64,000 nt of DNA from Calophaca sinica. Taxonomy: Eukaryota; Streptophyta; Magnoliopsida; Fabales; Fabaceae. Under the pieces are notes generated by a model. That model was not told where the DNA came from. It saw only the letters and a list, made by a program, of their open reading frames with translations, and searched no databases. How positions within the stretch are numbered: position 1 is the stretch's first letter; every line of letters starts with the position of its first letter. The stretch spans positions 29,016,258 to 29,080,257 of the forward strand of contig CM073736.1 in NCBI GenBank assembly GCA_037113605.1, in the 5' to 3' direction. This document shows, in pieces, positions 35,675-48,200 of the stretch. The position numbers and the translations under genes are program-made.

Positions 35675-36299
35675 GAGCATCCACAACGGTAGCATCCATT
35701 GTGAGATGCTTAGGTGGGTCCCACCTCTCCACATCACTCATATTTATCATTTTTAATTTAAGCATCTCATAAGCATTTCATCTCTCCAATAGAGCATCTC
35801 CTAAAAAGATCTTAAATAGGTCCCATAAATAACCTCACATCTATATTTTATTAATAATTTATTTAATAATTTATTATTATCCGATTTATGAAATAATTAA
35901 ATTATAAATGTTAAGAAATTTTTTTCGCAAAATATTTTTACTAATACAATTAAATATTTTTACTAATACAATTAAATTTTACATACTGGTCAAAGAATTG
36001 ATATTTAGTACACAATTGATATTTACGGTACAAACAATAATATTTCCGGTTAAATAAAAAAAATTCAAACAATTGATATTTATATTTATAATAATTTTTA
36101 TGTATGCTTCAAACCATTTGTTTAAAATAAAAAATAAGCCGAGCAGTCCCACTTTTGGAGAATAGGATCGATGCTAGAATTAGCATCCATGCTTTTTTAG
36201 CACTCAGCGCATCTATCTCTCAAACTCTCTCCAACGGCAAAAATTTGTTAAGCATCGATGCCAATTTGTTAAGCATCTATATTAGCATCGCGGTTGCAG
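35675..36299. mobile_element. possible Tourist-like element (GAGCATCCACAACGG end)
   Basis: The left end TAA + GAGCATCCACAACGG resembles a common plant Harbinger/Tourist terminus. Internal GAGCATCTC and AAGCATC motifs recur. The right end GCGGTTGCAGAGTC is only a weak inverted match, so the right border is doubtful. Confidence 0.35.
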
Positions 36300-36728
36300 A
36301 GTCTGGGCATGGACATAAACCAGCATGATGCAGGAATTTGATTCAAAAAGGAAGTGCGCATGAAACAATGATGTTCAAGATTTGAAAGAAAGAAAGGGTA
36401 AGATAGAAGAACGCATAACGTTAGAACCGAATGTTGGCTGTAACAGACATTGAATTCATCCAAACAAACAGGTTCCTATAATGATTACAAGACTCCACAA
36501 AATACTAATCTTCAAAGGTAACTTCATAAGAAGATATTACAGTGGAAAGTAACAAATATAACAAACAGAGATCAAGACAAACTCTTCAGGGACGTAAAAA
36601 CAAATAACACCGGAAGTGCGTTTAACTACCAATGCCAAGGAATTAGTTATCATCATTTGCTTTTTACAGTCCTCGAATCCAGCATTAAAACTTGATGGAC
36701 AAAGGCAGTCATCAGTCCGGAATACCCT

Positions 36729-39700
36729 CTAACTCCTGCTTTTAGACTTTTCCATGGCCCTGGGAGCTGTGGAGGAAAGTATATATACTTGAGCAAAGTG
36801 AACCACATTAATTGGAATTATATGAAATGAAGATACAGATTATTACTAGTGATTAAAACTTAAATTGACATTCACCAACGAGTTAGAGACACTTAAAATC
36901 AAGGTTATAATGGAGTTGCTCACAACTCACAAGGTCTTTCTACAGTTCCCTCGTTACAAATTGTAACCAAATGACACTAAATGTGTTTGGAACCGCGGTC
37001 ATATCATGTCCAACACGGAGCAACAATAAAGTTACAAGTTATAGTTTATGCGGTGAGGAGGTACTCACCATGGTTCCAAATAGGCAACAAAATGCACTTC
37101 TTTTGGTGGATAAAGGCATAGCAAAATGTTTCCTAATAAAATTCTTCAAAAACTGCACCTATAAATCCAGTATATATTGACTTGCAGTATTTAGTTTAAA
37201 TTATCAATTATCCAGACCGAAGGCAGAAAACAATCTAGAAGAAAGATAATATTACAATTCAAAGGGCACAAGCACAGGAATTGTTATTTTTTTTTCGCAG
37301 CATTGCATTATTATTCCTAAATAGTTAAGTATTCCATAACATAGCATATACTGTGATCTAGACATAAAAGTTTGCCCAGATACAGTGATCTCATTTGAAA
37401 TCTGCTACAGGTATTTCGTTCTTAGTCTCAGCGACCATCTCAAGAAATGCAGAAGGTCCCCAATCCATCAGTTCATTTGAATCTTCCATGAAGGAAGTAA
37501 AGGAGACAAATTGAGAAGGAAGAACACTCAAAACTCTAATTACAAACTCGTTTAAATTTCTTGGCTACTTGGCTTGTTTACAAATGCACCAGTACATAGG
37601 TATTTAGAGATACACAAGACACCTCTTTGATACATGTGATACAATTAACTAATTTAATTTAATAGCTTGAACAATAACCCCCAAGAAACCACAACGGCCT
37701 GAAAGTAGAGATGCATGAATAGGGAAAATATTATGAATCTCAAAATGCATGAACAAGATGAATGAATCAAGTTATTCATTGCTCCACTTTTAATTGATTG
37801 GCACATTACCAACATTCCATACTTAGTATAGTGACTGTACAATGAATCGTCATTGAGAATACATACCTAAGCCAATGGCATCAGAACCCTTCATGATTTT
37901 CAGCCTTCTGCAAGTGTCAATGAACATCCTGCACACAAGAAAGGAAATGCAATTTAGAAAGGGGGATGCAAACCAAAGAAAAGAAGTCCATTCCATCATT
38001 CATTCATTCAGTCTGTTTTCTAGGTTCAAACAGCGACTAATGTGTATCAACACTTGATGCCTACATAGAGAAGCTCGTGAATTAGACTTAAAATCCTATT
38101 CAGCAACAAAATCATGGCCATGATCAAATTCTTTAATGTGATACTATTGAACAAGTCTATAACATAAATCAAATGTTAATACTTTATACTTTTATAGGAA
38201 CTTGGATTTCATTAAAAATATGGAGATTTACTCCTTACAGCAGAGGAAAACCCCTGTATCCCTTTAAGATGGAAGAATAAAAAAGACAAAGAAAAGATGG
38301 AAAAAAGAGGAACATTGAAGATACTTAAAGTGGTATGGACATGCATCCTCCCTGCCTAAAGGCACCAAACCCTTACTCAACCATAATACCCCGTCTCTAC
38401 GCCCACGTCACATTCATTTAGCTCAACTGAATTCCCCCCCCTCTGGGGCTTTAACTGATTTGCAACTGTCACATAGCCATTCTATCATGAAGCAGATTAT
38501 CTTCAATATATCCCATTCAATCCTCCTAACCCACATGCACTGATCTAGTACTTCCCATCCTCTTCCTTGCAGCATACACCTCAGTACCAGATGTTCTATC
38601 ATACTCCAAATAGAGGAATAAATCAGAAAAGAGAAGAAAAAAATTACAACATTCAAAAAATTCAAAATATACGTCAGTACTTTGTTTTTTATTCAAATAT
38701 TTAAATTAAATATGTTGAACTAGCATGAAAATTGTAAAGCTGGATTGAAAAGAAAAGAGACTAAGAAACCAATACACACTGCATGCTAGACTTTCTCGAT
38801 TTCAGAGTAACTTTCCTTTCTGAAAAGAACAAAAACTATTCTCTTGAATCTACAATGTCAAAAACTAGTAACCAAGACAACCTACAATCAATTTTTAATT
38901 TGGAAATTATCTGACTCTTGGCAAATGGCAAATATCAAGTATTTTACTGATTGATTATGATTACTTACTTTTTTTAGACAATACATATGCTAAAGCACCT
39001 TACTCTATTGTCTCAAAAACAAATATTTACTATCACTTGAACAAGTATAATGAGAAGACAAAGATGGACAAAGCACAAGAGGATTTAAAAACAACTTACT
39101 CCCATGGTACATCCCCTACAAGCATCCAGTCTCCATCTTTATCTTCATAAGTAAGAACGTATTCTGAACCATGCAAAAGGTCCCTCAGCTTGCTCTCACT
39201 CAACATTTCTCTTCCCGGAGCTCCATGGGAACCACACTGACCTGATATTAAACAGAAGTACCAGAAGTTTCAGAACAAAAATAAAAGCAACCACCAAATT
39301 ATTTTAAGCTAAATCATTATCAGAAACAAATTTTATCTTTAAAGTAAATCAGAATCGCAACGGCACACCTAGGGTAAAACAGCTGAACATCTTCTCAAGG
39401 GCAGAAGATAGTTCCTGATATGTTGTATAGCTTCTTAGATCTACCTTCCTAAGATAGGGAGCACCATCCATGCTGACCTTCACAAAGAGTGCAGCGGGAC
39501 TTGGTTTTCCATCCACTTCATCGTTGTTGTTCTTGGAAGTGGTGGCCATGGAGTTTTTCCTAAATGATCTTATAGGAGGCCAACCAACAACCTGTGCCCT
39601 GTCAAATATGAGGATTTACTACATTAGCATAACAAGAAACACAACTAAAATCCAATTTCAAGTGTTTGTCAAACTACTAGTCTCTCCTAAAAATTATGGA

Positions 39701-40406
39701 TCCTTGAGCTGGTATGTTTCACTTACTTAGAAGCCGGTGCACCGCCGCCAACAGAAGCACCTGTATGGTTATGACCAGTACCCTTAGCTGCACAAGGCCG
39801 TTCCTGCAAAACCTTGCTTGGCATTTCTTTCACTGTAGTGGGCTGAGCTCCAGAAGGTCTAGGCGATAGCATCACGTTAATCCCTGTATTACCATTAAAC
39901 TTCCCCTGCACATCAAAAAGATAGTTAGGAATCATGCTCAGAAGCAACAAACATCCACTTCTCACTACATAACCCAACTTTAACCTAATCACCTGAGAAA
40001 ACCCATCCACGGTATCAGCAAAACCTCTCTTGTTACCCGAAACCACCACACTCTTCTGCGACAACAAGCAGATTCCATCTTTTGTAGGAAGCAAAGGGAA
40101 CAGAGGCTTCTCATCAAGCTTTGTTGAATAAAAATCTAAATCCCTTTCGGGAGATTGAGATCCAGGAAGACCCAGTCTTAACTCCGTAGCCTTCAAATTC
40201 AAGTTCCCCTTTTTCTCATCACACAAACTTGGGACATTAGAACTACAACTGTCCACTGATGAGCAATCTGACAATCCTAGGTAATTCCGTTCTTTCAATT
40301 CAGCACCATTCTGGGAGAAACAGTCTAAGGATTGTGAAGAAGCAGACGCTACCGTCGAGAGTTTGCTCCGCCCTTCCTCCTCCGTCACCACCACCGCCGG
40401 AGACAT
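36729..40406 (-). CDS. Aux/IAA transcriptional repressor (IAA8/IAA9-type)
   Basis: Six coding exons, each bounded by GT-AG and keeping frame: 40406-39993, 39905-39727, 39598-39369, 39241-39100, 37928-37867, 36766-36729; 1065 nt, 354 aa. Domain I: the EAR motif LRLGL (residues 76-80) in TELRLGLPGS, for TOPLESS-type corepressors. A basic NKRGF (125-129) fits an NLS. Domain II: the degron VGWPP (202-206), the SCF-TIR1/AFB and auxin binding site. Domains III and IV (about 234-345) form the PB1 domain: FVKVSMDGAPYLRKVDL with Lys238, and DGDWMLVGDVPW. The N-terminal block ERNYLGLSDCSSVDS and the C-terminal MEKSKSRS match the IAA8/IAA9 branch. Introns 4 and 5 are about 1.2 and 1.1 kb. The protein represses ARF-controlled genes in the nucleus until auxin triggers its degradation. 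Start chosen: MSPAVV, as in the family. Confidence 0.96.
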
Positions 40407-40429
40407 CACACTCCAAATACAACAACAAA

Positions 40430-41200
40430 CTGCCACAAATACAAACCGTAAAACCACAGTTCACTTCACACACTGCCCCCCAAAATACAAATATATATTA
40501 AGCGAATACCAAAATCAACACAAAACTCCCTAATAACAACGAATCATAATGATCACGCCATTAGTAAGCAATTCAAACAACACCGAATCACATAATAGTG
40601 CTGTAAAATACTGTAATTAAAAAAAATAAGCAAAAAAGCAAGCATGCGTTATATTAATTGCGGAGTTAAACAGATTTATTACCAAACAGATCATTAACAC
40701 GCATAAACAACAATGTAAGTAATTTATTAACAGACGAAATATCTTCTTCACGCAGAATCAGATTATCTGAACAACATGCATTATTCTCTTCCTTTTCTTC
40801 GTTCAGTTTTCTCCCAAAATAAAAAAGAAAAAAGAAAATAGCGAGACTGAATAAACTGGAGCAGCTTAATAGATCCGTACGCACGCAAAACCCTTCCGAA
40901 AAATTTTCAAACAATAAATAAAAAAAACAAAAACAAAAAGGCGCACATTCTATACCTGCAAGAAGATTTTGTAGAGCCGAACAGAAACACTTCAAACACA
41001 CAGAATATATAAAAAAGAAAGAAAAAAAAAGCTGTTAGCAGTAGGAGAAGAAGATTTAGAAGCACGCACCTAAGGAAGCAAGCTTTGGTAGTTCAGACAC
41101 AGAAGAAAACCGAGGATTTTCTTTAGCTTACAGAAAAATGAAAAAACCGAAGAAAGTGAAGCACAAAGAAAGAGAGAAAGAGAGAAGCTTAAGGCCCTTC
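40430..41200 (-). promoter_or_regulatory. 5' UTR and putative 5' UTR intron of the Aux/IAA gene
   Basis: A donor-like TTAG|GTGCGT lies at 41070/41069 on the minus strand, upstream of the start codon. Candidate acceptors are GGCAG near 40432 or 40475. A pyrimidine-rich run (minus strand) at about 41160-41185 could mark the transcribed leader. This arrangement fits a leader intron, but only transcript evidence would settle it. Confidence 0.4.
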
Positions 41201-41448
41201 CATTAAGCAGAAAGCAACAAAAGGTTTTGGACAGAAACTCAATGAATGAAGTCTTAAGACGGAAAAACCAAAAGTTATTTACGGTAGCAGATAGGGGTAA
41301 AACGGAAAATAAGTGCCGAAGCCAATGTCGTTTTATTAATCAAGTGATGATGATGTGGACCAGGGAATTTGGACCCCCGAGTGGCGTTGGACGGCTGCGA
41401 TTGATTCTGACGGAGAAATCAATACCGTTCGTTATCTCTTGCTCTGCG

Positions 41449-41454
41449 GAGACA
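41449..41454 (-). promoter_or_regulatory. canonical auxin response element (TGTCTC)
   Basis: TGTCTC on the minus strand, roughly 250-400 bp upstream of the presumed transcript start of the Aux/IAA gene. ARFs bind this motif, and many Aux/IAA genes are themselves auxin-induced. A single hexamer is expected by chance about every 2 kb per strand-pair, so alone it is suggestive only. Confidence 0.35.
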
Positions 41455-41459
41455 TAAAA

Positions 41460-42039
41460 TTAAATATCTTGTCGCTGTTAACAGGTGCTATGAATAATGA
41501 CTCTGAACCCTGTCTTTTCATTAACCCGAATACAACGAGTCCAACAACGGTTTCTGGTTCCGGCTTTCTCTTTTCGGATGAACCGGTTCGAAATTTTTAA
41601 ATGCCGTATTTGCCTTTACTATTCGCGATTCTCTAGTATTAAGCATAACATTATCCAAAATAATCGTTATCAACACACTCTCCTATAATTTTTTTTAACA
41701 CTCATTTTTTATCGGTTGAAATTTAAGTAGGTCTCATTAAATCATGTGGATTTCATATAAATTTAGTGGAACTTATATGAATTTCAACCAATAAAAAAGA
41801 GTGTGTTAAAAAAAGAGTATTAGAAAGTGTGTTCCTAACATTTCTCTAAATTATTCACCCTGTGTGTGATTTAGCTACATATAATTACGAATGAATTACC
41901 GTAAAAAAATTACGAAAGAATTACTATTAATTATTAATAAAAAAAAGTTGAATTCTCATGTATGAATCGACATATGTATAAATCTACATGGGATTAGATC
42001 CACATAATAAGTATTTTTATCAAATACTTCTTCATGCGT
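41460..42039. other. upstream region, no gene seen
   Basis: It contains a small inverted repeat: ACACTCATTTTTTATCGGTTGAAATT near 41699-41726 pairs imperfectly with AATTTCAACC-AATAAAAAAGAGTGTG near 41780-41803. It is probably a short MITE. Confidence 0.4.
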
Positions 42040-42059
42040 GAACTAGGCCGGTGACTCAT

Positions 42060-42632
42060 AAGACATGAAGTTCATAAGTGCTTTTGTCATTTATTTTGCC
42101 CCGAATGTCATCTCTTAAAGTTATAAGAAGCAATCTACAGTCGTCAAGTCTTCCACAAAAGTTGAATATCGCACAATAGTGACAACAGTTACCGAGCTAT
42201 TTTGGCTTCAATAACCACTCAAGAAACTTTAGATTCAAGTTGATCCTTCTCCAACAGTGCGTTCTAATAACATGGGGCAACATGTCTATTTGCAAATCAA
42301 AATTTTCACTCACGTATGAAGGATCTCACCATTGATTATTATTACATGCGTGACCTAGTGTCAAGCAAACAAAGTTGTGTTTCGCATGTTCTGTCAAGCC
42401 ACCAACTCACTGATCTTCTCACCAAGATTCATGTTTCTTCGCATCAAATTTCTGATGGACAAGATTGATGTTGTCTTCGCCACCACCAATCTTGCGAGAG
42501 CGTATTGAACTGTTGACATGATTTTCTCCTTATCACTTGGAGCAATTAGTTATGAGCTTTTACAACTTAAATTCAAGGTTAATATAACTTAAATATAAAT
42601 TGTAAATATTTTAGGGTTTAGTTATCCTATTG

Positions 42633-42686
<54 letters not shown>

Positions 42687-42700
42687 CTTGTACAACTTGT
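42060..42700 (+). mobile_element. Ty1-copia pol 3' end and LTR remnant
   Basis: Translated frames around 42160-42500 show a decayed copia RNase H C-terminus: a VEYRTIVTTVTELFWLQ-like segment, then DPSPT, then an NMGQHVYLQ-like run, and an AxLARAY-like end. Several stops and shifts interrupt it. The sequence after about 42515 (TGTTGACATG...) to the microsatellite and CTTGTACAAC reads like a decayed 3' LTR. Confidence 0.55.
42637..42686. repeat. (CT)n(TA)n microsatellite
   Basis: A CT dinucleotide run of about 30 bp is followed directly by a TA run of about 20 bp. It lies within the copia LTR remnant. Confidence 0.95.
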
Positions 42701-42707
42701 TAACACC

Positions 42708-43338
42708 TAGAAATATCTAGCCGGTAGCCGAATACGGTAAACAACCAATTTGATAGGTTAGTCGACAATGTCAGTCGAATTAGAAGTCAGTCGATTAAAG
42801 AGCAATTGTCAGCCAATTAGCAGAATGCTAAAAATTGTGAATTTGGCTAAGTTCACTGGGCTAATGGGCTTAACAATGCTTAATGGGCTTAGAGGCGTTC
42901 AGATGTGAAGGAATTTTGAAGAAAATGAAAAAAATTCAATGAATTATCTTCAATGTCTTGCTTTTTGGGGAAATTAGTGGCATTTGAAAACAAGGGGGAA
43001 AATATAGGTGTTGGAAGCATAAATTTTGTATCATGGAAGCCAATGTTAGCATGCGTCTGTTTTTTAGGAGATCATCGTTAGTGGGTGGCTAACTCACTAG
43101 TCGATTCATATATATGTATTTACTACAACTGTTAGCCATTTGTAAAAACGGTTAAGTTAGTGGAGAACATGACAAATAGGAATAACTTATGAGTTTTGCA
43201 CTATAAATAGGCATTGCATAATCTTGTTGAGTTACACTCAAACAATCAAACACCATATTTTTTTCTCAAGTTATCTTTATTCCATTTTTACCTTTATTTT
43301 TCCATGCAAATTTAGTTTTGGTTTCCACAATTCACTCA
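42708..43338. other. non-coding, LTR- or promoter-like sequence
   Basis: A TATAAATA at 43202-43209 is followed by a T/C-rich leader-like segment (43240-43330). No coding region follows, because the hAT element starts at 43347. Possibly part of another decayed LTR. Confidence 0.3.
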
Positions 43339-43626
43339 CTTAATCCTAAGGGTGTATGTGACGTCCTAGTAAAATTTTCCAATATACTGAAAGTAATTTT
43401 ATTTTATTATAGCAGGCGAAAGTGTACAAATGTACCCAAAGGTACCGACTTTAGAGCCCTTAACTGTATAAAGTGTTGAATAATTCAGACTTCCTTAAAA
43501 TACTGACTTTGATTCACTGGCTATGTATCAACTGAACCATTTCTTTTCTGGAATTGTCTGATACCTGCAAAGACCCATAGACAGAAATATACAAGACATA
43601 GAAAACAAACGGGAGATAAGAACACA

Positions 43627-45106
43627 TGACGGTTCCCTATAATGCTCACTTTCATGCACTTAATTGAAGGGAATTTTCATGCAAACCTAGACTTATTTCC
43701 TTGTTTGGCCTCTAATCCTAAGAGTTGAGTCCTTATTGTTGGGATAATCTAATTGATAATCATGTTGGTTCTTTTGCTATTTTGTTAGAAAAATATCTTC
43801 ATTATGGTCATGTTTTAATGCAGGTAAGAAAAGGATTATTTGAAGACATGTACCTAAAGTTCTTGGGAGCATTTTGAAGTGTAGAAGCTGCAGCTGCTCA
43901 GGCGCAGGGCGCACCACTAGGAGAGGCGCAGGGCGCAAGCTGGTTTTTGTGGAAGCACGCAGGCGCAGGGCGCCTTGGGTATTCTGGCGCCTGGTGCCTC
44001 CTTTCTGTCTCCTCCTGCCAGGCGCCCAGCAGGCGCTCTTTGCTTATGTCCCTTTTTGCGTTACAGGCGCAGGCGCCTGAATCTGATGGCGCTGGCGCCT
44101 CCTTTTCTCTCTTCTTTGCCGCAGGCGCCCCAGCGTGAGGCGCTCTTGTGCTTGTTTCTCTCTTCGCGTCCTAGGCGCAGGGCGCCCCAGGTGCCTCGTA
44201 TCAGGCCCAATCACTATAAATACTCGTTGTTTTGCTGTCTTAAGTGCTATCACGACTTGGAGGCTAAAAAACGCTCTGGAGCTCAAACCCTAGGGTGGAA
44301 ACTGATTGGAAGGTGGGAGGTGAAGACATTCATCAACATTTCTCCATGGATTCCACTTGTTCTTTCTTCTTAACTCTTCTTTTTATTTATTTCTCTATGT
44401 CTAGCTAAACCCCTTGTATTAGGGATGAGTGGATATTGATGGAACACTGTTGTATTTGGTTTGGGATACCGTAATGACATATTCTCTCTTGCTTTGTGCA
44501 TGCAATCTCTGTTTTTAATGCTTTTCATGATTTGATCACCCATGGAATGATTTGTTGTTCATATGTTGAATGGAAATTCTATGTGTGAATGCTTAAGAGT
44601 GCATGCATGCAATTCTTAGCCTAGGGGTAGTCTTGGGATTGTAGTATTATTATGAGCTCTTGGTCTTATTGCTTGGTCTTCAACTACATTCATCTAAGGA
44701 ATTAGGGTTTTTTCTCAGAGACAAAGAATTAAGTACCTAAGGAATTAGGATTTGATTACCATAGTGAGTTCGATAACAAAGCTAGAGAGGGAATTACTTG
44801 CTCATACCAAATCAATATGCAATAGTGGAAATTTAATTGAAGCTTGTCCCTAATGCTTTTTACTATCAAGTACATTTTTGAATAGCTCTTTATACTCTGA
44901 ACCCATAAAAATACAGAAACAATTTACTGCCTCTCTTTTAACTTCACTATCACTTGATATCTCCAACCTTATTGAAATCTTTTGGTGTTCACCTAGTAGT
45001 CGCTAACGTATATTGGTATTTGGCCTTCGATCCTTGAGAACGATAACCGGTTAATTACCGACTTTATTACTTGCAACGACCCGGTACACTTGCCGTGGCC
45101 CTATCA
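43627..45106 (+). repeat. Athila 5' LTR
   Basis: It starts TGACGGTTCCC and ends CCCTATCA. It contains a GC-rich array of GGCGC-type motifs (about 43910-44195) ending just before TATAAATA at 44215-44222. Confidence 0.97.
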
Positions 45107-45112
45107 AGTTTT

Positions 45113-45130
45113 TGGCGTCGTTGCCGGGGA
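45113..45130 (+). promoter_or_regulatory. primer-binding site complementary to tRNA-Asp
   Basis: TGGCGTCGTTGCCGGGGA, six bases after the LTR end, matches the complement of the plant tRNA-Asp 3' end (TGGCGCCGTTGCCGGGGA) at 17 of 18 positions. The tRNA sequence is recalled from general knowledge. Confidence 0.85.
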
Positions 45131-45296
45131 TCGATTTTACCATTACCAGTAATTTCGAAGGCGAATTCTACTTCGAACCCATTTTAATTTATATTTTAGT
45201 GTTAGTTTAATTACTTCTTTTTCATATTTTCATTAACAATTTTTTTTTATTTCTCAGTTGCTTTAACACTTGTTTGAGGTGCTTGCTTTTCAGTGC

Positions 45297-48200
45297 ATGC
45301 GTGGAACAATAGATCCTCAAGAACTATTGTTTGACCCAGAGATAGAAAGAACAGCTCGATGTAACCGAAAGTGAGCGAAGGCTAGAAAAAGAGAAGCAAG
45401 GCTAAGACAAAGAGAGGCACAACAAACAATTCCGGAACCCATTGTTGAAACACCAGAAGAGGTGATGGGTGACGCGAATAATGAAAGGAGAACTCTTCGA
45501 GACTACTCCAAGGCCACTCCCAGGGGGTATTATGGGAGCATTGTCAGGCCCCGTGTCGAAGGCCATAGTATCACTATTCCATCAGGCCTACTACAAGTTA
45601 TTCAACAGAATCAGTTTGTCGGTTTACCTCATGAGGATCCGAACCAACACTTGGAAGTCTTTGTCCAATTGTGTGATACTGTGCAAATTGATGGTGTTGC
45701 TCATGATGCCATTTACTTGAGGCTATTTACCTTCTCCTTGAAGGATCAAGCTAGAAATTGGCTTAGCGCTCTACCTGAAGAGAGTATTACTACATGGGAT
45801 GATTTGGCTAACAAGTTTGTGAGCAAGTTCTTCCCAACTTCTAGGTCTGCCAAGCTGAGAAGTGAGATCACTGCCTTTGTTCAACAAGAAGGGGAAACAC
45901 TCTATGATGCTTGGGAGAGGTTCAAAGATTTGCTTAGAAAATGCCCTCAACATTCATTACCAGATTGGCTTCAAGCTCAAACATTCTACAATGGGCTCAT
46001 TCCTAACACTAAGGTGATGATTGATGCGGCATGTGGGGGGTCCTTTGATTTAAAAACTCCTGCAGAAAGCCTTGAGATTATGGAAGCCATGGCAGAAAAC
46101 ACCATGAATGCGCCCTTTGATAGACAACAAAGGAAAGGAGGAATGCTCGAAGTGGGTACATTGGATGCTCTTCTAGCCCAAAATAAGGCCATGAGTCAAC
46201 AATTAGCCTCTATAACTAAACAACTTGGAGGGATCAAGGTAAATTCAGTCGATTCTATAACCCCAAAATGTGATTTCTGTGCAGGAGAACATGCTAGCAT
46301 TAATTGTGCTGCCCCTGTGGAGATTAGCAAAGATTCAGAACAAGTCAACTTTGTTAACAATTCTCAAAGGAAACACAATAATCCTTATTCCAATACTTAC
46401 AATCCGGGTTGGAGAAATCACCCGAATTTTTCCTGGAAGGATCAAGGCGCGCAAGCTTCACAAAGATCGCAAGGAAGTTCTTCATCTCAACCCCAAGCCC
46501 CTGAGAAGAAAGCTGATTGGGAAATAGCTATTGAAAAACTAGCAGGGCAAACTTCATCATTTATGACTGAAACAAGAGCTGCCTTAAAAAATCAAGAGGC
46601 ATCCATAAGGAACCTTGAAACTCAAGTTGGGCAATTAGCTAGACAAATGACGGAAAGACCTCCGGGTTCTCTACCAAGCAACACAGTCCCAAATCCCAAG
46701 GGAAATGAGAATGTTAGTGCTATTACTACCCGGAGTGGAAGGGTAATTGAACCCATGCCAAGAACAGAAGTAGAGAAGACAAGTGAGCCTAAGGAGAAAG
46801 AGCAGGAAGTCTCAAACGAAACACCTAATCCACCTCTTGTGCAAGGGGAGGTAGTCCAACCAAATCCAATCATCAAATTGCCATATCCTCAAAGGTTAAG
46901 GAAGGAGAAGGATGAGAAACAATTTGGCAAGTTTCTAGATGTATTCAAAAAATTGCAAATCAACATTCCCTTTGCCGAATCTCTAGAACAAATGCCTACC
47001 TATGCAAAATTCATGAAAGAGATCTTGTCAAAGAAGAGAAGGATAGGTGATGAAGAGACTATTATGCTCACCGAGGAGTGTAGTGCAATTCTGCAACGTA
47101 AGCTCCCACAAAAGCTTAAGGATCCCGGAAGTTTCTCCATCTCTTGCACTATAGGGGATAGAACTTTTGGGAAAGCCTTATGTGACCTTGGGGCAAGTGT
47201 AAGTCTCATGCCTCTTTCTATTTTCCGGAAGCTAGGGATTGGCCAAATAAAAAACACCATGGTAACCTTGACATTGGTGGATAGATCGGTGAGACATCCT
47301 TATGGTGTAGTTGAAGATGTTCTTGTGAAAATTGATAAATTCATCTTTCCGGTGGATTTTGTTGTCCTTGACATGGAGGAAGACAATGACATCCCACTCA
47401 TTCTAGGGAGACCTTTCCTAGCCACCGGTAGAGCTATTATTGATGTGGCGGACGAAACCTTGACATTGAAGGTCCAAGATGAATCCATCACTTTGAATGT
47501 TCTTAAAGCAATGGAGCATCCAAGAGAGAAGGAAGACTGTTTTCGCATTGAAGTGCTTGATTCTCTCTTTTCTAGGGAGTTTGAAGGACATATTCCTTCC
47601 TTACCTCTTGAGAAAGCTCTCATTATGTCAAAAGAGGAGATTGAAGGAGGGATGGATTCTAAGGTGAGAGAAGTTCTCAGTATGCTGGATGCATCTCCAT
47701 CTTATTCCCCCCATGCACCACCCAATTGGGAGGAGCTAAAAAAGGAAGAGAGAACACCTCCGAAAAAATTTGAAGAAGCACAAAAAGTTGAGCTCAAGCA
47801 ATTGCCATCCCATTTGAAATATACTTTTCTTGGTGAGGGAAATGTATATCTCGTCATCATTAGTTCTAGCTTGAGCCAACTAGAAGAAGAAAAGTTGATG
47901 AGGATCTTGAGGGAGCATAAGGGAGCTATTGGTTGGACCATTGAAGACTTAAAGGGGATAAGCCCTTCTTTTTGTGTGCACAAGATTCTTATGGAGGATG
48001 ACTATAAGCCAGTTGTTCAGCCACAAAGAAGACTCAATCTGGCTATGAAGGAAGTGGTTAAAAAGGATGTAGTCAAGCTTTTAGAAGCCGGTCTTATTTA
48101 CCCCATTTCAGACAGCCCATGGGTGAGCCCCGTTCAAGTGGTGCCTAAGAAGGGCGGGACGACAGTGGTGATGAATGAAAACAATGAATTGATTCCTACT

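Larger units (their letters stand above)
31390..36728. other. intergenic sequence left of the Aux/IAA gene
   Basis: No gene recognised. It contains a long foldback (32255-32515), a possible Tourist-like element (35675-36299), TA repeats near 33363, and a short GC-rich stretch at about 34540-34615 (GGGCTGGCCCGGCCCG) that resembles a fragment of a dispersed plant repeat. The last few hundred bases before 36728 presumably include the 3' UTR of the minus-strand gene. Confidence 0.4.

Noticed and set aside
38423..38665. 80-aa frame inside intron 4 of the Aux/IAA gene
   Set aside because: Lies in an intron and has no recognisable domain.
43874..44373. High-GC frames within the Athila 5' LTR (and 51893-52442 in the 3' LTR)
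   Set aside because: They arise from the GGCGC repeat array, differ between the two LTRs and encode low-complexity Ala/Arg/Pro text.
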